Source: Candidatus Pacebacteria bacterium UBA1364 (GTDB lineage: Bacteria; Patescibacteriota; Microgenomatia; UBA1400; PJMF01). From it: a stretch of 64,000 bases of DNA. The DNA lies in contig DBRQ01000009.1 in assembly GCA_002306345.1 (NCBI GenBank), positions 84,723 to 148,722 on the forward strand, written 5' to 3'. Positions 40,401 to 51,495 of this stretch are shown piece by piece. The position numbers and the translations under genes are program-made. Position 1 is the first letter of the stretch, and every line of letters begins with the position of its first letter. The notes below the pieces were generated by a model that worked only from the letters and a program-made list of their open reading frames with translations, did not search any database and had not been told where the DNA came from.

Positions 40401-41894
40401 TCACTCTTCTATTTTCCACACTTGCAAGCAGGGCGCTTGATTGATTCGACAAAAACTTGCCAAAAGTTGAGATGTTGGCAAATCCATTTCAAGTCGATGA
40501 GAATTAACCACTAGCAATTTAAGATCAAATCCTTGAGCTTTCTGCCAAAAACTTGAAGGAATTTCTCGAATTGGTTGACCAATACCTTCCACATAAATGT
40601 TGTCGACATTTTGATTGTGTAAATTAAGTAAAATACCATCGGGCAAGGTGCCAAAATAACCTTCAGTGGCGACAGCCACTCTTTGTGTTTGAGCGAATTT
40701 TTCAATCATTTCGCTAATTTCTTTAATACCGTGGCCAGAAGACCATTCTTCTAGGAATTGTTCACGATCGATTTTACTGAGTTGCAATTGATCAACATTA
40801 AAATAAGCATTTTTGATAAAGAGCAAATAGGGCAAGATGATTAACAAAAGAGCTAAAGATTGAATGATTTTTTTATTACGCAGGTTATGTAATGAAATGG
40901 CGGCCGAACTCAAAAAAAATAAACTACTGCTCAAAATGTAGCGAGGATAAATAATCTTGCCAAGTAAAACAAGAGGTAAAATAAAAACTATTGCTGAGCA
41001 AAATAAAATACTTTGTTTGCGACGAGTTTTTTTAAAAGCTGGTAAGGCTAAAACGAGCACAACTGGGCCTAAATAAGTCATCAATTGTTCCATAAAAAAT
41101 TTGGTATTTCTTATTATGACTGGCCAAATTGCTGTTGAAAAAATGACTGATTTATCTTGTAAAAAATTACCGCCGACCGCAAACAATTGGCTAAATAAAG
41201 GTTCATTCTTAAAACTGGCAAGAGCCAAACCGGCTAGAATTAGGCCCAAACTGATTTTTAAAGCTTTATTTATGAATAACTGCAGATTTAATTTTTCTGC
41301 AAAAAAAATGGCCAAGTAAAAAACAGGAATAAAAAGTAAAGCCGGAGTTTTACTCATAATTGCCAGAAAGAAAAACAAAGCTAAACCTAAAACTGGCCAA
41401 AAACTTTTATTTTTTACAATTAAAAGCACGAAATAATAAGAGACAGTTAAATTGGCAAAAAGCAGTGCATCGGTGATGGCTAAACGATTGTGAAAAAAAA
41501 TAAATGGATTAATGATAGCTAAAAACATAGCTATATAAGCTGCTTTTTTTTCATGGAGCTTTTTTAAAATTAGAAAAATAAAAGAAACATTCATTGCGCC
41601 AGCCAATACTGAAACTAATCTAGCGGCGAAAAGTTGATCAGTAAAAAGACGCAAAAATGGCACCGTCAACCACATTAACAGTGGCGTTTTACCATCATTC
41701 ATTGGGTAAAAAAGGTAACGTGAAAAATCATCAATAATGAGTTGAGACCAACGAATATAGATTGCTTCATCAGCAAAAACAGGCAGTGTGGTTAAGTTAA
41801 AAAGATGTAAGACAAAATATAAAACTAAAAGAGCCAAAAAACAAAGCAAGCTTTTATTTTTCACGTCTTCTATTAAATAGGAAGATAGCCCCAC
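40401..41894 (-). CDS. GT39/PMT-like polytopic glycosyltransferase
   Basis: 497 residues with about eleven hydrophobic helices and a short soluble C-terminus. The first external loop holds FADEAIYIRWSQ, the Asp-Glu motif of GT39 enzymes that use polyprenyl-phosphate sugars. Its ATG lies within the end of the upstream gene (overlap 41 nt), so it is translated with it. It is the last gene of a run of five minus-strand genes (40401-46585). Sugar and acceptor are unknown. Confidence 0.8.
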   Translation of the reverse strand: MGLSSYLIEDVKNKSLLCFLALLVLYFVLHLFNLTTLPVFADEAIYIRWSQLIIDDFSRYLFYPMNDGKTPLLMWLTVPFLRLFTDQLFAARLVSVLAGAMNVSFIFLILKKLHEKKAAYIAMFLAIINPFIFFHNRLAITDALLFANLTVSYYFVLLIVKNKSFWPVLGLALFFFLAIMSKTPALLFIPVFYLAIFFAEKLNLQLFINKALKISLGLILAGLALASFKNEPLFSQLFAVGGNFLQDKSVIFSTAIWPVIIRNTKFFMEQLMTYLGPVVLVLALPAFKKTRRKQSILFCSAIVFILPLVLLGKIIYPRYILSSSLFFLSSAAISLHNLRNKKIIQSLALLLIILPYLLFIKNAYFNVDQLQLSKIDREQFLEEWSSGHGIKEISEMIEKFAQTQRVAVATEGYFGTLPDGILLNLHNQNVDNIYVEGIGQPIREIPSSFWQKAQGFDLKLLVVNSHRLEMDLPTSQLLASFCRINQAPCLQVWKIEE

Positions 41895-43104
41895 TAAGCA
41901 AGAGGTAGAAAATTGGAATTAGCCAGGTGATGCCAATTTGCCAGGTGAGCAGTTTGCTAGTATCCAGATCAAAACTCATCCAAGGAAGGTAATAAAGCCA
42001 TGGTAAGTAACGTAGTAAAGAAGAAACAGAGAAAACTATCAATAAATTACGCCAGAATTTATTTTTGACAAATGGAATAAAAACTAAAGGCCAAAGTAAA
42101 TACCAAGGTAGAAATTGTTTAGAACGTTCTGTAAAAAGTGGTAAAAATAGAACTAAGCTCATGAAATCAAAATTGTATTTAGATGCACTTAATTTATATT
42201 TTGCTAATGGACTCTTATTTAATTTTTCTTTAAATATAAAATAAAAAATGAATGGTACTAAAACTAAGGTGGCATATTTAATAGAAATAGAAATTGCCAT
42301 TAAAATTATAATTAAAATTAGTTTAATCAATTTATTTTTTTCCAAGTGATTAGTTAAATTAAAATGGCTGCCTAAATCTAACTGGTTGGCTAAATAAAGA
42401 GCCAATAAGGCTGGAGCCAACATCCACAAATCATTATGAGCACTACTTAGAACCTCTATTAAGACAAGAGGATTGAAAAAAAAGATGGCTAATTGGCGAT
42501 AATTTATTTTTTTAAAGAACTTTTCACTAATTGATAAAGTTAACAAAAGGGACAAGAAAGCGAATAATTTAAAAACAATAAAGGTAAGTGAGAATTTTCC
42601 TAAACCAGCCAAATAAGGTAGCAAAGATAAAACTGTCCAACCATAACCGTAGGGAGCAACACTGTGGGTGTTATTCATAAAACGCAGCATTGGTTCACTT
42701 GGAAAATCTAAAGCTGTTTGTATATGAGGATTACCACCCAGCTCAACTACCATTTTGGCATTAAAAATATAATTGAACAGGTCATGAGAAAGAGCATTGT
42801 AAGAAAAAATCAAAGGTAAACTAATAATAATTAAAAATTTCCAGAAATTTTTTTTATTATCTAAATTTAATTTAGACCAATTTTTAAGAACTAATAAATA
42901 ATTACAAAAAATTAAAATAATTAAAACAAAAAAGAAAATAGTGCGAAAATTTCGCAATGGCAAAACATTTTGCCATAGATAAGTCTGAAAATTAGTGAAG
43001 AAATTAACGTTAAATAGAGTCAAATTTGGATCGGTTAAAACGAAGGAAAAAACTGCAAATATAACGAACAAAATAAAGTAACTTTTAAGTAAAAAACTTT
43101 TCAT
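41854..43104 (-). CDS. Polytopic membrane glycosyltransferase-like protein (GT87/mannosyltransferase type)
   Basis: 416 residues with ten or more hydrophobic helices. NALSHDLFNYIFNAKMVVELGGNPH near residue 100 has the Asp-rich loop seen in polyprenyl-phosphate-mannose-dependent GT-C enzymes, and the late motif SKQFLPWYLLWPLVF is common in such proteins. It overlaps the GT2 gene upstream by 4 nt and the GT39 gene downstream by 41 nt. The exact family is an inference from the topology and these motifs. Confidence 0.7.
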   Translation of the reverse strand: MKSFLLKSYFILFVIFAVFSFVLTDPNLTLFNVNFFTNFQTYLWQNVLPLRNFRTIFFFVLIILIFCNYLLVLKNWSKLNLDNKKNFWKFLIIISLPLIFSYNALSHDLFNYIFNAKMVVELGGNPHIQTALDFPSEPMLRFMNNTHSVAPYGYGWTVLSLLPYLAGLGKFSLTFIVFKLFAFLSLLLTLSISEKFFKKINYRQLAIFFFNPLVLIEVLSSAHNDLWMLAPALLALYLANQLDLGSHFNLTNHLEKNKLIKLILIIILMAISISIKYATLVLVPFIFYFIFKEKLNKSPLAKYKLSASKYNFDFMSLVLFLPLFTERSKQFLPWYLLWPLVFIPFVKNKFWRNLLIVFSVSSLLRYLPWLYYLPWMSFDLDTSKLLTWQIGITWLIPIFYLLLSGAIFLFNRRREK

Positions 43105-43856
43105 TGTTTTGGATATTTATTTGTCCAATCAGCTTTTTTAATACGTAAAATATCGATAAACATTAAAACAGAATCTCTAATTGGATTAACTCGATTAGTT
43201 TGAAAATGTTTCCACAAAATTGGTACTTCTTTGAGAGCAAAATTATATTTTTTGGCCAAATAAAGTAATTCAACGTCAAATGCGCCAGTAAAAGCATTCT
43301 GTTGTTCATTTTTACCAGAGTAAATATAAAGATTTTCAAAAAGTTTGACTGTAGCTCGTTCAGAGAGCAGCTTGAAACCACACTGGGTATCTTGTACACC
43401 TGGTACTGCTAATAATTGTACAATCAAATTAAAGCCTCGACCCATGATGTGCCTATAAAACGGCTCTTTTTCTCTTTTAGCTCCAGTCAGTTCTCGTGAG
43501 CCAAAAATGACTTCATATTGGTTAGTATATTTAAGAAGTTTGCGTACTTCTCTTAGCGGGGTAGATTGATCAAAATCGGTGAAAAGTCGCCAACTACCCG
43601 TTGCCTGTAACATACCAGTTTTGACGGTAGGGCCTTTGCCTTTATGTGGATTAAGAATTACTCTGATACGATCGTCTTTTTTACTAAATTTTTCTAATAA
43701 AACAGCTGTATCATCGCTACTGCCATCATCGGAGAGAATCAACTCCCAAGTTCTTTCGTAATCTCGCAAAAATTGATAAACTTCATCTAGCGAACCACGA
43801 GCAATATTTTTGCTTTCATTATAGGATGGTAAAATGACTGATAAATATGGTTTCAT
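43101..43856 (-). CDS. GT2 polyprenyl-phosphate beta-glucosyltransferase-like enzyme (ALG5 type)
   Basis: 251 residues with the GT-A fold of family 2: VILPSYNESKNI, LSDDGSSDDTA, the DXD-like FTDFDQSTPL, and the FGSRELTGAKRE and DTQCGFKLL segments that mark the ALG5/dolichyl-phosphate-glucose synthase branch. It probably loads a sugar from a nucleotide donor onto a polyprenyl phosphate, giving the donor for the GT-C enzymes around it. No membrane helix is predicted at the C-terminus. Confidence 0.85.
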   Translation of the reverse strand: MKPYLSVILPSYNESKNIARGSLDEVYQFLRDYERTWELILSDDGSSDDTAVLLEKFSKKDDRIRVILNPHKGKGPTVKTGMLQATGSWRLFTDFDQSTPLREVRKLLKYTNQYEVIFGSRELTGAKREKEPFYRHIMGRGFNLIVQLLAVPGVQDTQCGFKLLSERATVKLFENLYIYSGKNEQQNAFTGAFDVELLYLAKKYNFALKEVPILWKHFQTNRVNPIRDSVLMFIDILRIKKADWTNKYPKQ

Positions 43857-43864
43857 AAGTTTTT

Positions 43865-45403
43865 TTAATTATAACTTTGTAAGACAGTGATTTCTGGGCC
43901 ATTTTCTATTTGGAAAACTTCCTTAATATTTTTATTTGGAAAAACCACAATTTCGTAAATTAAAGAATCTAAAACATTTTTTTCTGTTTTTTCTTCATTG
44001 ATAATGAAAAGCTTGCTAGCTGATTGATGATCTTCAATTTTAACCGGTTCATTTTCATTAGTACTCAAAAAGTATCGATAATTCATGCCATAAAGGTCTT
44101 TGCTTGCTGACAACAAAACAATGTTATATTTTTCGTTTTTATCCACTCTTTGATAAATTGCTTGGCTGGTCTTAATCATGTCATCCATCGTCCAACTACT
44201 ATCTGCTAGAGTATATCTTTTGCTATTGTTGACGATAAAATAAATTAAAAATGGTACCAACAAAATTAACATTAGCCATTTATTTTTAAATTTAGCAAAG
44301 AATAAACCGTAAAAGATATAAACAAAAGGAAAAAGATAGGCAATGTAATGTTCATAAACTTGGTGTTGATAAAAGCTGATGCCGATTATTCCTGATACTA
44401 GATAGGCTAGTAAAACAATTTCACTAGCTTTAAGTTTTTTTCTATTTTTAACCAGATAAATAACGGTTACGATTAAAGTAAAGAATAGCATTGGGTGGTT
44501 ATTTTTATTAACTCCAAAACTTGGTTCGAAAAGGACTTGAGAGGCACGATCTTTTAGATCAATACTGATAAATTTGGTAATGGCAGATAAACCTTTTCTG
44601 TCAGCTTTTCTCTCTAGATTAAAACTTTCTTTTTCAGTCAAAATTGAAGTAAAAGATCGGTAGTTAATAAAGTCGTGTTTAAAATCGAAAAGGATGAGGG
44701 GTGTGAGAGAGAGAAAAAAAATGATGACAGCCAATAAAATATTGCTGATAAATTTTCTTTCTTTTTTAAAAAAATTTTTCTTTTGTAATTTAATTTTTGC
44801 AATTAATTGTATTAGAAAAATTAAAAAAGCCCCTAAAAATGATAGCAAAGTAACGTAATGTAATTGAATCAAAATAGCAAAACAAAGTGAAACAGCAAGC
44901 CAATATTTGCTATTTTTTTGCCAAGATAGATAGGTAAAATAAAACATCAATAAACTAAAAAATGGTGCGATGTTGGGATTCCAACTAAAACGAGCCAAAT
45001 TAACTACGGCAGCGGATAGAGTAAAAAATATGGTGGCTAAATAGGCAGTTTTTTGGTCAAAAATTTTTTTACTGATTTGAAACAACAAAAAAACAGTTAA
45101 CACGGACAAACCGGCTACAGCATAAACTGGACCCATTGGATTGGGATAAGAGAGAAACAAGAAGGGCAACATAAAATAATAATAAAATGGTCCCAAATAC
45201 ATGTTGCCAATGCTGGTGACTGGGCCAATAAAAACGGGGTCTTTGTCCTTAAAAATTTGTGAAACTATTAAAGCGTCTCTACCTTGATCACCTTGGAACA
45301 TAAAAGAATTCCTCAGGTTGTAGAAACGTAAATAAATAGCTAAAAGTAAAATTAAAAATAAAAACACATCTTGAGTTTTTATTTTTTTAATCAGAGAAAG
45401 CAT
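43865..45403 (-). CDS. GT39-like polytopic glycosyltransferase
   Basis: 512 residues, about twelve hydrophobic helices and a C-terminal soluble part of about 110 residues. The N-terminus (FLFLILLLAIYLRFYNLRNSFMFQGDQGRDALI) has the R-F-x-x-L helix and an acidic loop, QGDQGRD, in place of the usual DE. The variant loop makes its class less certain than that of its neighbours. It lies 8 nt upstream of the GT2 gene at 43101 and 6 nt downstream of the Dpm1-like gene. Confidence 0.7.
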   Translation of the reverse strand: MLSLIKKIKTQDVFLFLILLLAIYLRFYNLRNSFMFQGDQGRDALIVSQIFKDKDPVFIGPVTSIGNMYLGPFYYYFMLPFLFLSYPNPMGPVYAVAGLSVLTVFLLFQISKKIFDQKTAYLATIFFTLSAAVVNLARFSWNPNIAPFFSLLMFYFTYLSWQKNSKYWLAVSLCFAILIQLHYVTLLSFLGAFLIFLIQLIAKIKLQKKNFFKKERKFISNILLAVIIFFLSLTPLILFDFKHDFINYRSFTSILTEKESFNLERKADRKGLSAITKFISIDLKDRASQVLFEPSFGVNKNNHPMLFFTLIVTVIYLVKNRKKLKASEIVLLAYLVSGIIGISFYQHQVYEHYIAYLFPFVYIFYGLFFAKFKNKWLMLILLVPFLIYFIVNNSKRYTLADSSWTMDDMIKTSQAIYQRVDKNEKYNIVLLSASKDLYGMNYRYFLSTNENEPVKIEDHQSASKLFIINEEKTEKNVLDSLIYEIVVFPNKNIKEVFQIENGPEITVLQSYN

Positions 45404-45409
45404 TGTTTT

Positions 45410-46585
45410 TTAATTTTTCTTTTTTTTCCAAATAAAAGTGTTATAAGCAAAAAAATTCCAAAACATGCCAATTAAAATGCCAACGACCGCAGAAACGGTG
45501 CCAGTATCAACAACATAATGGAACAAAGGTAGAGTGAACATTGGTTTAATTCCGATGAATTTTGAGGTAGCAAAAGCGATGACAGTCTGAATCAAAATAG
45601 AACCAGCACTAGATAAATTAAAAGTGAGAAAACTTAAAGGAATTTGTTTGGTTTGGAGTTTACGATCTTTGAATGTCCATAAGTTGCTTAAAATAAAATT
45701 AGAACAAACAGCGGTTTCAATAGCTAAGAAATTGGCCAAAACAAAAATTTGTTCTGAAGGAAAGACCACACGCCACAACTGCAAAGCTACTAGTTGTACA
45801 AGAGCACCAAAAGCGCCCACCATAGCAAATTTTACCACTCTTTTTCCTAAAATTTCTTTAATTCTCACTTTCATAAGATATAACAAAGTATTTTTAATAT
45901 ACTCTGGTCCAATTTTACTATTACCTGCTACTCGATCTTTGAATTTAAATGGCACTTCCGTGATTTTAAAATTGGCGCGCAAAGCTTTGTGCAAAAAGCC
46001 AATTTGAAAAGTATAACCTGAAAATCGTTCGCTGTGGAGTTCTTTTTCTACCGTTTGATAAACATTTTTTCTGATTGCACGAAAGCCTGTGGTCCAATCT
46101 CTGATAGAAAAATCTAGCATTAAAAAATTAATAAAACGGTTGCCAATTACACTTAAAAATTTACGATGTATACCCCAATCTTGAGGGATAGAACCACCTT
46201 TAATGTATCTGGAACCTAAAACAAGATCGTAGCCTTGGTCTATTTTAGCTAAAAATTCTGGAATCTTTTTGGGATCATGAGAAAGATCAGCATCAAACTC
46301 AAAAACTACATCCGCTCCTAATTGGTTAAAAGCTTGATTCATGCCACTTAAATATGCTCCTCCGAGACCAGATTTTTTCTTATTGACCAAAAGATTTAAA
46401 AATTTTATTTTTTTCTGTAATGCTTTGACAAGAATCGCTGTGCCGTCTGGAGAATTATCATCTACCACCAAAATTTGCATTTCCCAATTTTTAATTTTTT
46501 TAAAAACTAATTCCAAGGCATTGATAGTCTGAACAATATTATCTTTTTCGTTGTAAGTGGGAATAATTACAATGGCTTTTTGCAT
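45410..46585 (-). CDS. Polyprenol monophosphomannose synthase-like GT2 fused to a GtrA-like membrane domain
   Basis: Residues 1 to about 235 are a Dpm1-type GT2: VIIPTYNEKDNI, VVDDNSPDGTA, the DAD motif in FEFDADLSHDPKKIPE, GSRYIKGGSIPQDW, and the TGFRAIRKNV segment. After residue 250 four membrane helices form a GtrA-like domain (KFAMVGAFGALVQLVALQLWR) that may anchor or flip the lipid-linked sugar. 391 residues. This two-domain form is known in bacteria and archaea. The likely product is a polyprenyl-phosphate hexose, used by the GT-C enzymes of this locus. Confidence 0.88.
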   Translation of the reverse strand: MQKAIVIIPTYNEKDNIVQTINALELVFKKIKNWEMQILVVDDNSPDGTAILVKALQKKIKFLNLLVNKKKSGLGGAYLSGMNQAFNQLGADVVFEFDADLSHDPKKIPEFLAKIDQGYDLVLGSRYIKGGSIPQDWGIHRKFLSVIGNRFINFLMLDFSIRDWTTGFRAIRKNVYQTVEKELHSERFSGYTFQIGFLHKALRANFKITEVPFKFKDRVAGNSKIGPEYIKNTLLYLMKVRIKEILGKRVVKFAMVGAFGALVQLVALQLWRVVFPSEQIFVLANFLAIETAVCSNFILSNLWTFKDRKLQTKQIPLSFLTFNLSSAGSILIQTVIAFATSKFIGIKPMFTLPLFHYVVDTGTVSAVVGILIGMFWNFFAYNTFIWKKKKN

Positions 46586-46586
46586 T

Positions 46587-48499
<1,913 letters not shown>

Positions 48500-48537
48500 A
48501 CAGTCAATTCCTAACTATTTTCACACGTCAAACTTTA

Positions 48538-49818
48538 TTATCTTTTACCAATTCCCAAGTAGTGATATTGCCAATTTTTAATTTGTACTGCATTAAATTG
48601 GTTGCGACAGTCAATAAAAAATTGCAGTTTTTCGGTTTTCACTTTGGAAAAATCAAAGTGAAGAATTTCTGGCCATTCTATAACTGCCATAATGATGTCA
48701 GCTCCTTCGCAAGTCTCTTGAATGCTTGAAAATTGTGTTTGAACTTCAGCCCCGGAAGGGATGTATTTTGCTACGGGATCATAACTCCTAATTTTGGCAG
48801 AGTGTTGACTTAAAAAAGGAATAATTTTTGTGGCTGGCGCTTCTCTAGTGTCATCGGTATTAGGTTTAAAAGATAAACCCAAAACAGCAACAGTTTTGTT
48901 TTCAAATCCACCAGTTTCTTGCATGAATTTATTTAAAAGGCGAAAGATGCGGTTTTCATTGATCTCATTGACACGATTTAACAAATTGCCCTCTTCACCA
49001 ATACTGCGTGAATAAGCAGCTAATTCTTTAACATCTTTTGGAAAACAAGAACCGCCATAACCAAGACCTGGATACCAGTAATGTTGGCCAATTCTTTTAT
49101 CATAACCGATAGCTTGAATGACCTCTTGAATGTCGGCACCATTTCTTTCACACAGATTAGCAATTTCATTAATAAAAGTGATGCGAGTGGCTAAATATGA
49201 ATTAGCAGTATATTTGGCCATTTGTGCAGAAGCAATTTTACAGCGAATTATAGGGGCATTTAAAGTTTGGTGCAATTTTTGCAACTTATCAAAGACAAAA
49301 TCGTCTTCGGTGCCGATGACAATTCTATCTGGATGAAGAGTGTCGTAAACGGCCGAACCTTCTCTCAAAAATTCAGGTAAAGACGCGCCGTAAAAATGAA
49401 CATTTGTTTTTTCTTTAACAATGGCAAGAGTTTTTTCTAAAGTACCTGGCGGAACTGTTGATTTAATGACAATAATAGCGTTTTCTTTTAAATATGGGGC
49501 CAACGACTGAGCGCTGGCGAAAACAAAACGCAAATCGGCCGTACCGTCAGCCGCCGAAGGAGTACCTACAGCAATAATGATGATTTCTGCTTCTTTAATA
49601 GCTTCCCTATAGGAAGTAGTAAATCTTAGTTGACCTTTTTGTTGCTGCTCTACCAATAAATCTTGAAGGTCTGGTTCATAGAAAGGCACTTGGCCTTTTG
49701 CCAGCAGTTGAATTTTTTTTTCATCAATATCAAGTCCAATAACTTGATGACCAAAAGAGGCATAAACAGCAGCAGAAACTACCCCCACAAAGCCAGTACC
49801 AATGACCGTTATTTTCAT
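48538..49818 (-). CDS. ugd: UDP-glucose 6-dehydrogenase
   Basis: Oxidises UDP-glucose to UDP-glucuronate with two NAD. 426 residues: NAD-binding VIGTGFVGVVSAAVYASFGHQVIGLDID, KSTVPPGT, and the catalytic Cys in GYGGSCFPKDVKEL, followed by GLSFKPNTDDTREAPA. UDP-mannuronate-type enzymes share the fold, but the motif spacing fits Ugd. An AGAAAGC site lies 6 nt before the ATG, with TTATACT further upstream, so it looks like the first gene of the ugd-rmd-gmd run. Confidence 0.92.
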   Translation of the reverse strand: MKITVIGTGFVGVVSAAVYASFGHQVIGLDIDEKKIQLLAKGQVPFYEPDLQDLLVEQQQKGQLRFTTSYREAIKEAEIIIIAVGTPSAADGTADLRFVFASAQSLAPYLKENAIIVIKSTVPPGTLEKTLAIVKEKTNVHFYGASLPEFLREGSAVYDTLHPDRIVIGTEDDFVFDKLQKLHQTLNAPIIRCKIASAQMAKYTANSYLATRITFINEIANLCERNGADIQEVIQAIGYDKRIGQHYWYPGLGYGGSCFPKDVKELAAYSRSIGEEGNLLNRVNEINENRIFRLLNKFMQETGGFENKTVAVLGLSFKPNTDDTREAPATKIIPFLSQHSAKIRSYDPVAKYIPSGAEVQTQFSSIQETCEGADIIMAVIEWPEILHFDFSKVKTEKLQFFIDCRNQFNAVQIKNWQYHYLGIGKR

Positions 49819-49945
49819 GTTTAGCTTTCTATTTTACTTGCTCTAGTATAATATCAAAAGACACTACTAATTTATCACGATTTTACGCAAAGACCTATGA
49901 TAAAAAAGATTTGTTATAAATTCATTGTCAATTCATAGATAGCTT
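49819..49945. other. Divergent intergenic region between ugd and trmD
   Basis: 127 nt, A/T-rich, with TTATACT on the minus strand and TGTTATAAAT on the plus strand as -10 candidates. No RNA gene is seen. Confidence 0.4.
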
Positions 49946-50617
49946 ATGAAAATCAATATTTTAACTATTTTTCCTGAGTTTTTTCTAAGTCCTTTACAAA
50001 CTTCAATTTTGAAAAGAGCGACGAGCAGACATTTAATTGAATTTAATCTGCTGAATTTGCGTGATTTTACGAGCGACAAGCATCAAACTACAGACAGCAG
50101 ACCTTTTGGCGGTGGTCCTGGGATGGTGATGATGATTGAGCCAATTGATAAAGCACTGCAATCTTTGCATCTGAGCCCAAAGCAATCTCACAAAAAAATT
50201 CTTTTAACCTCTGCCAAAGGTACATTATTTACTCAAGAAACAGCCAGAAATTTTGCTACTTTAGATGAGTTAACACTAATTTGTGGTCACTACGAAGGAG
50301 TAGACGAGCGAGTAGCAATGCATTTAGTAGATGGTGAAATTAGCATTGGTGATTACGTCTTAACTGGTGGTGAAGCTGCTGCTTTAGTGATTAGTGATGC
50401 TGTCACAAGATTAATTCCAGGCGTTTTAGGCAATGAGTTGAGCAATCAAGACGAATCCCATTCTCAGCCTCACAAAATCGGCCATCCACAATTTAGCAAG
50501 CCGGCTGATTATCGAGGTTGGACAGTACCGGAAATTTTACTCTCTGGCCATCACGAAAAAATTAAAGCTTGGCGTAAGCAAAGTGGTGTCAATCATGGTA
50601 AAAATAATGATTTTTAG
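49946..50617 (+). CDS. trmD: tRNA (guanine-N1-)-methyltransferase
   Basis: Methylates G37 of tRNAs reading CCN, CUN and CGG codons, preventing frameshifts. 223 residues with the knot-fold motifs DSRPFGGGPGMVMM, LICGHYEGVDERV, ISIGDYVLTGGEAAALV and the VPEILLSGHHEKIKAWR C-terminus. It stands alone among sugar genes instead of in the usual rpsP-rimM-trmD-rplS group. The last 4 nt overlap the end of rmlD. Confidence 0.95.
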   Translation: MKINILTIFPEFFLSPLQTSILKRATSRHLIEFNLLNLRDFTSDKHQTTDSRPFGGGPGMVMMIEPIDKALQSLHLSPKQSHKKILLTSAKGTLFTQETARNFATLDELTLICGHYEGVDERVAMHLVDGEISIGDYVLTGGEAAALVISDAVTRLIPGVLGNELSNQDESHSQPHKIGHPQFSKPADYRGWTVPEILLSGHHEKIKAWRKQSGVNHGKNNDF

Positions 50618-51492
50618 ATTATTGTTTCTGCAATGGCTTGTTTAACAGTTTTTAGCTTAAAGTCTAAATGTTTTTTGATTTGATCAGTATTTAAAGCAGT
50701 GTTTTTTTGGTAAGGTCTATTGTTAGTTGCCAAATATTTAGCCAACGATCCCTCTTTTAGATCGAAATTAAAGCCAAAATGCTCATTAATTAACTGAGCA
50801 AAAGTAAAATCACTCCAAGATTCTCCAGAAGTAGCGTGATAAAGGCCGGTGATCTTTTGACGAATAACCAAATCAATGATCTTAGCTAAATCATTGATAT
50901 AGGTTGGGCCAAAAAAGTGATCGCTAAATTGTGGATAAAGTTGACCGCCGCGAATTCCTTCAATAATGCGATGCAGTGTATCAATTTTAGGAAATGGATC
51001 ATTTCTAAAAGGTTGATCAATTCGTAAAATAGTCCAATTAATATTGCTACTGATGATGACTTCTTCAGCCAAAGCTTTGGTTTTACCATACCATTCAATT
51101 GGATTAGTTGGGTCGGTTTCTAAATACATTTCTTTTTTTAAACCGTCAAAAACATAGGCTGTCGAAAGATGAATCAAGTGTTTGCCAGTTTTATCGCAAG
51201 CTTTGACCAAATTTTGTGTGCCCCGAACGTTTACGAGGTAGCAAAGACCGTTTTGATCATTTGTTTGTTGCCAGGCTGCGGTGACATCGGTAAAAGCGGC
51301 CATGTGAACGACAAATTTGGCTTTTGAGCGAGACAAAGCTGCTAAAACTTGTTTTTCGTCAGTAATGTCTATTGGTCGGATGGAATTTCTTAGATCCAAA
51401 TTATCAAAATCATATCGATTGCTAAAATCAGTCACAAATTTAGAGCCAACTAAACCATTTAAACCAGTACCGATTAAGGGAATTTTGCTCAT
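50614..51492 (-). CDS. rmlD: dTDP-4-dehydrorhamnose reductase-like enzyme
   Basis: Short-chain dehydrogenase of the RmlD family, 292 residues. GTGLNGLVGSKFV start, HMAAFTDVTAAW, HLSTAYVFDGLKK with the catalytic Thr/Tyr-Lys (EWYGKTKALAEE), and LRIDQPFRNDPFPK. Expected to reduce the 4-keto sugar from RmlB and RmlC. An RmlC epimerase is not in the window, so the final sugar (rhamnose or another 6-deoxyhexose) is uncertain. It starts 3 nt after rmlB. Confidence 0.88.
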   Translation of the reverse strand: MSKIPLIGTGLNGLVGSKFVTDFSNRYDFDNLDLRNSIRPIDITDEKQVLAALSRSKAKFVVHMAAFTDVTAAWQQTNDQNGLCYLVNVRGTQNLVKACDKTGKHLIHLSTAYVFDGLKKEMYLETDPTNPIEWYGKTKALAEEVIISSNINWTILRIDQPFRNDPFPKIDTLHRIIEGIRGGQLYPQFSDHFFGPTYINDLAKIIDLVIRQKITGLYHATSGESWSDFTFAQLINEHFGFNFDLKEGSLAKYLATNNRPYQKNTALNTDQIKKHLDFKLKTVKQAIAETII

Positions 51493-51495
51493 CTG

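Noticed and set aside
45624..46007. 127-codon plus-strand open frame inside the Dpm1-like gene
   Set aside because: Antisense shadow of a well-supported GT2-GtrA gene, with no domain of its own.
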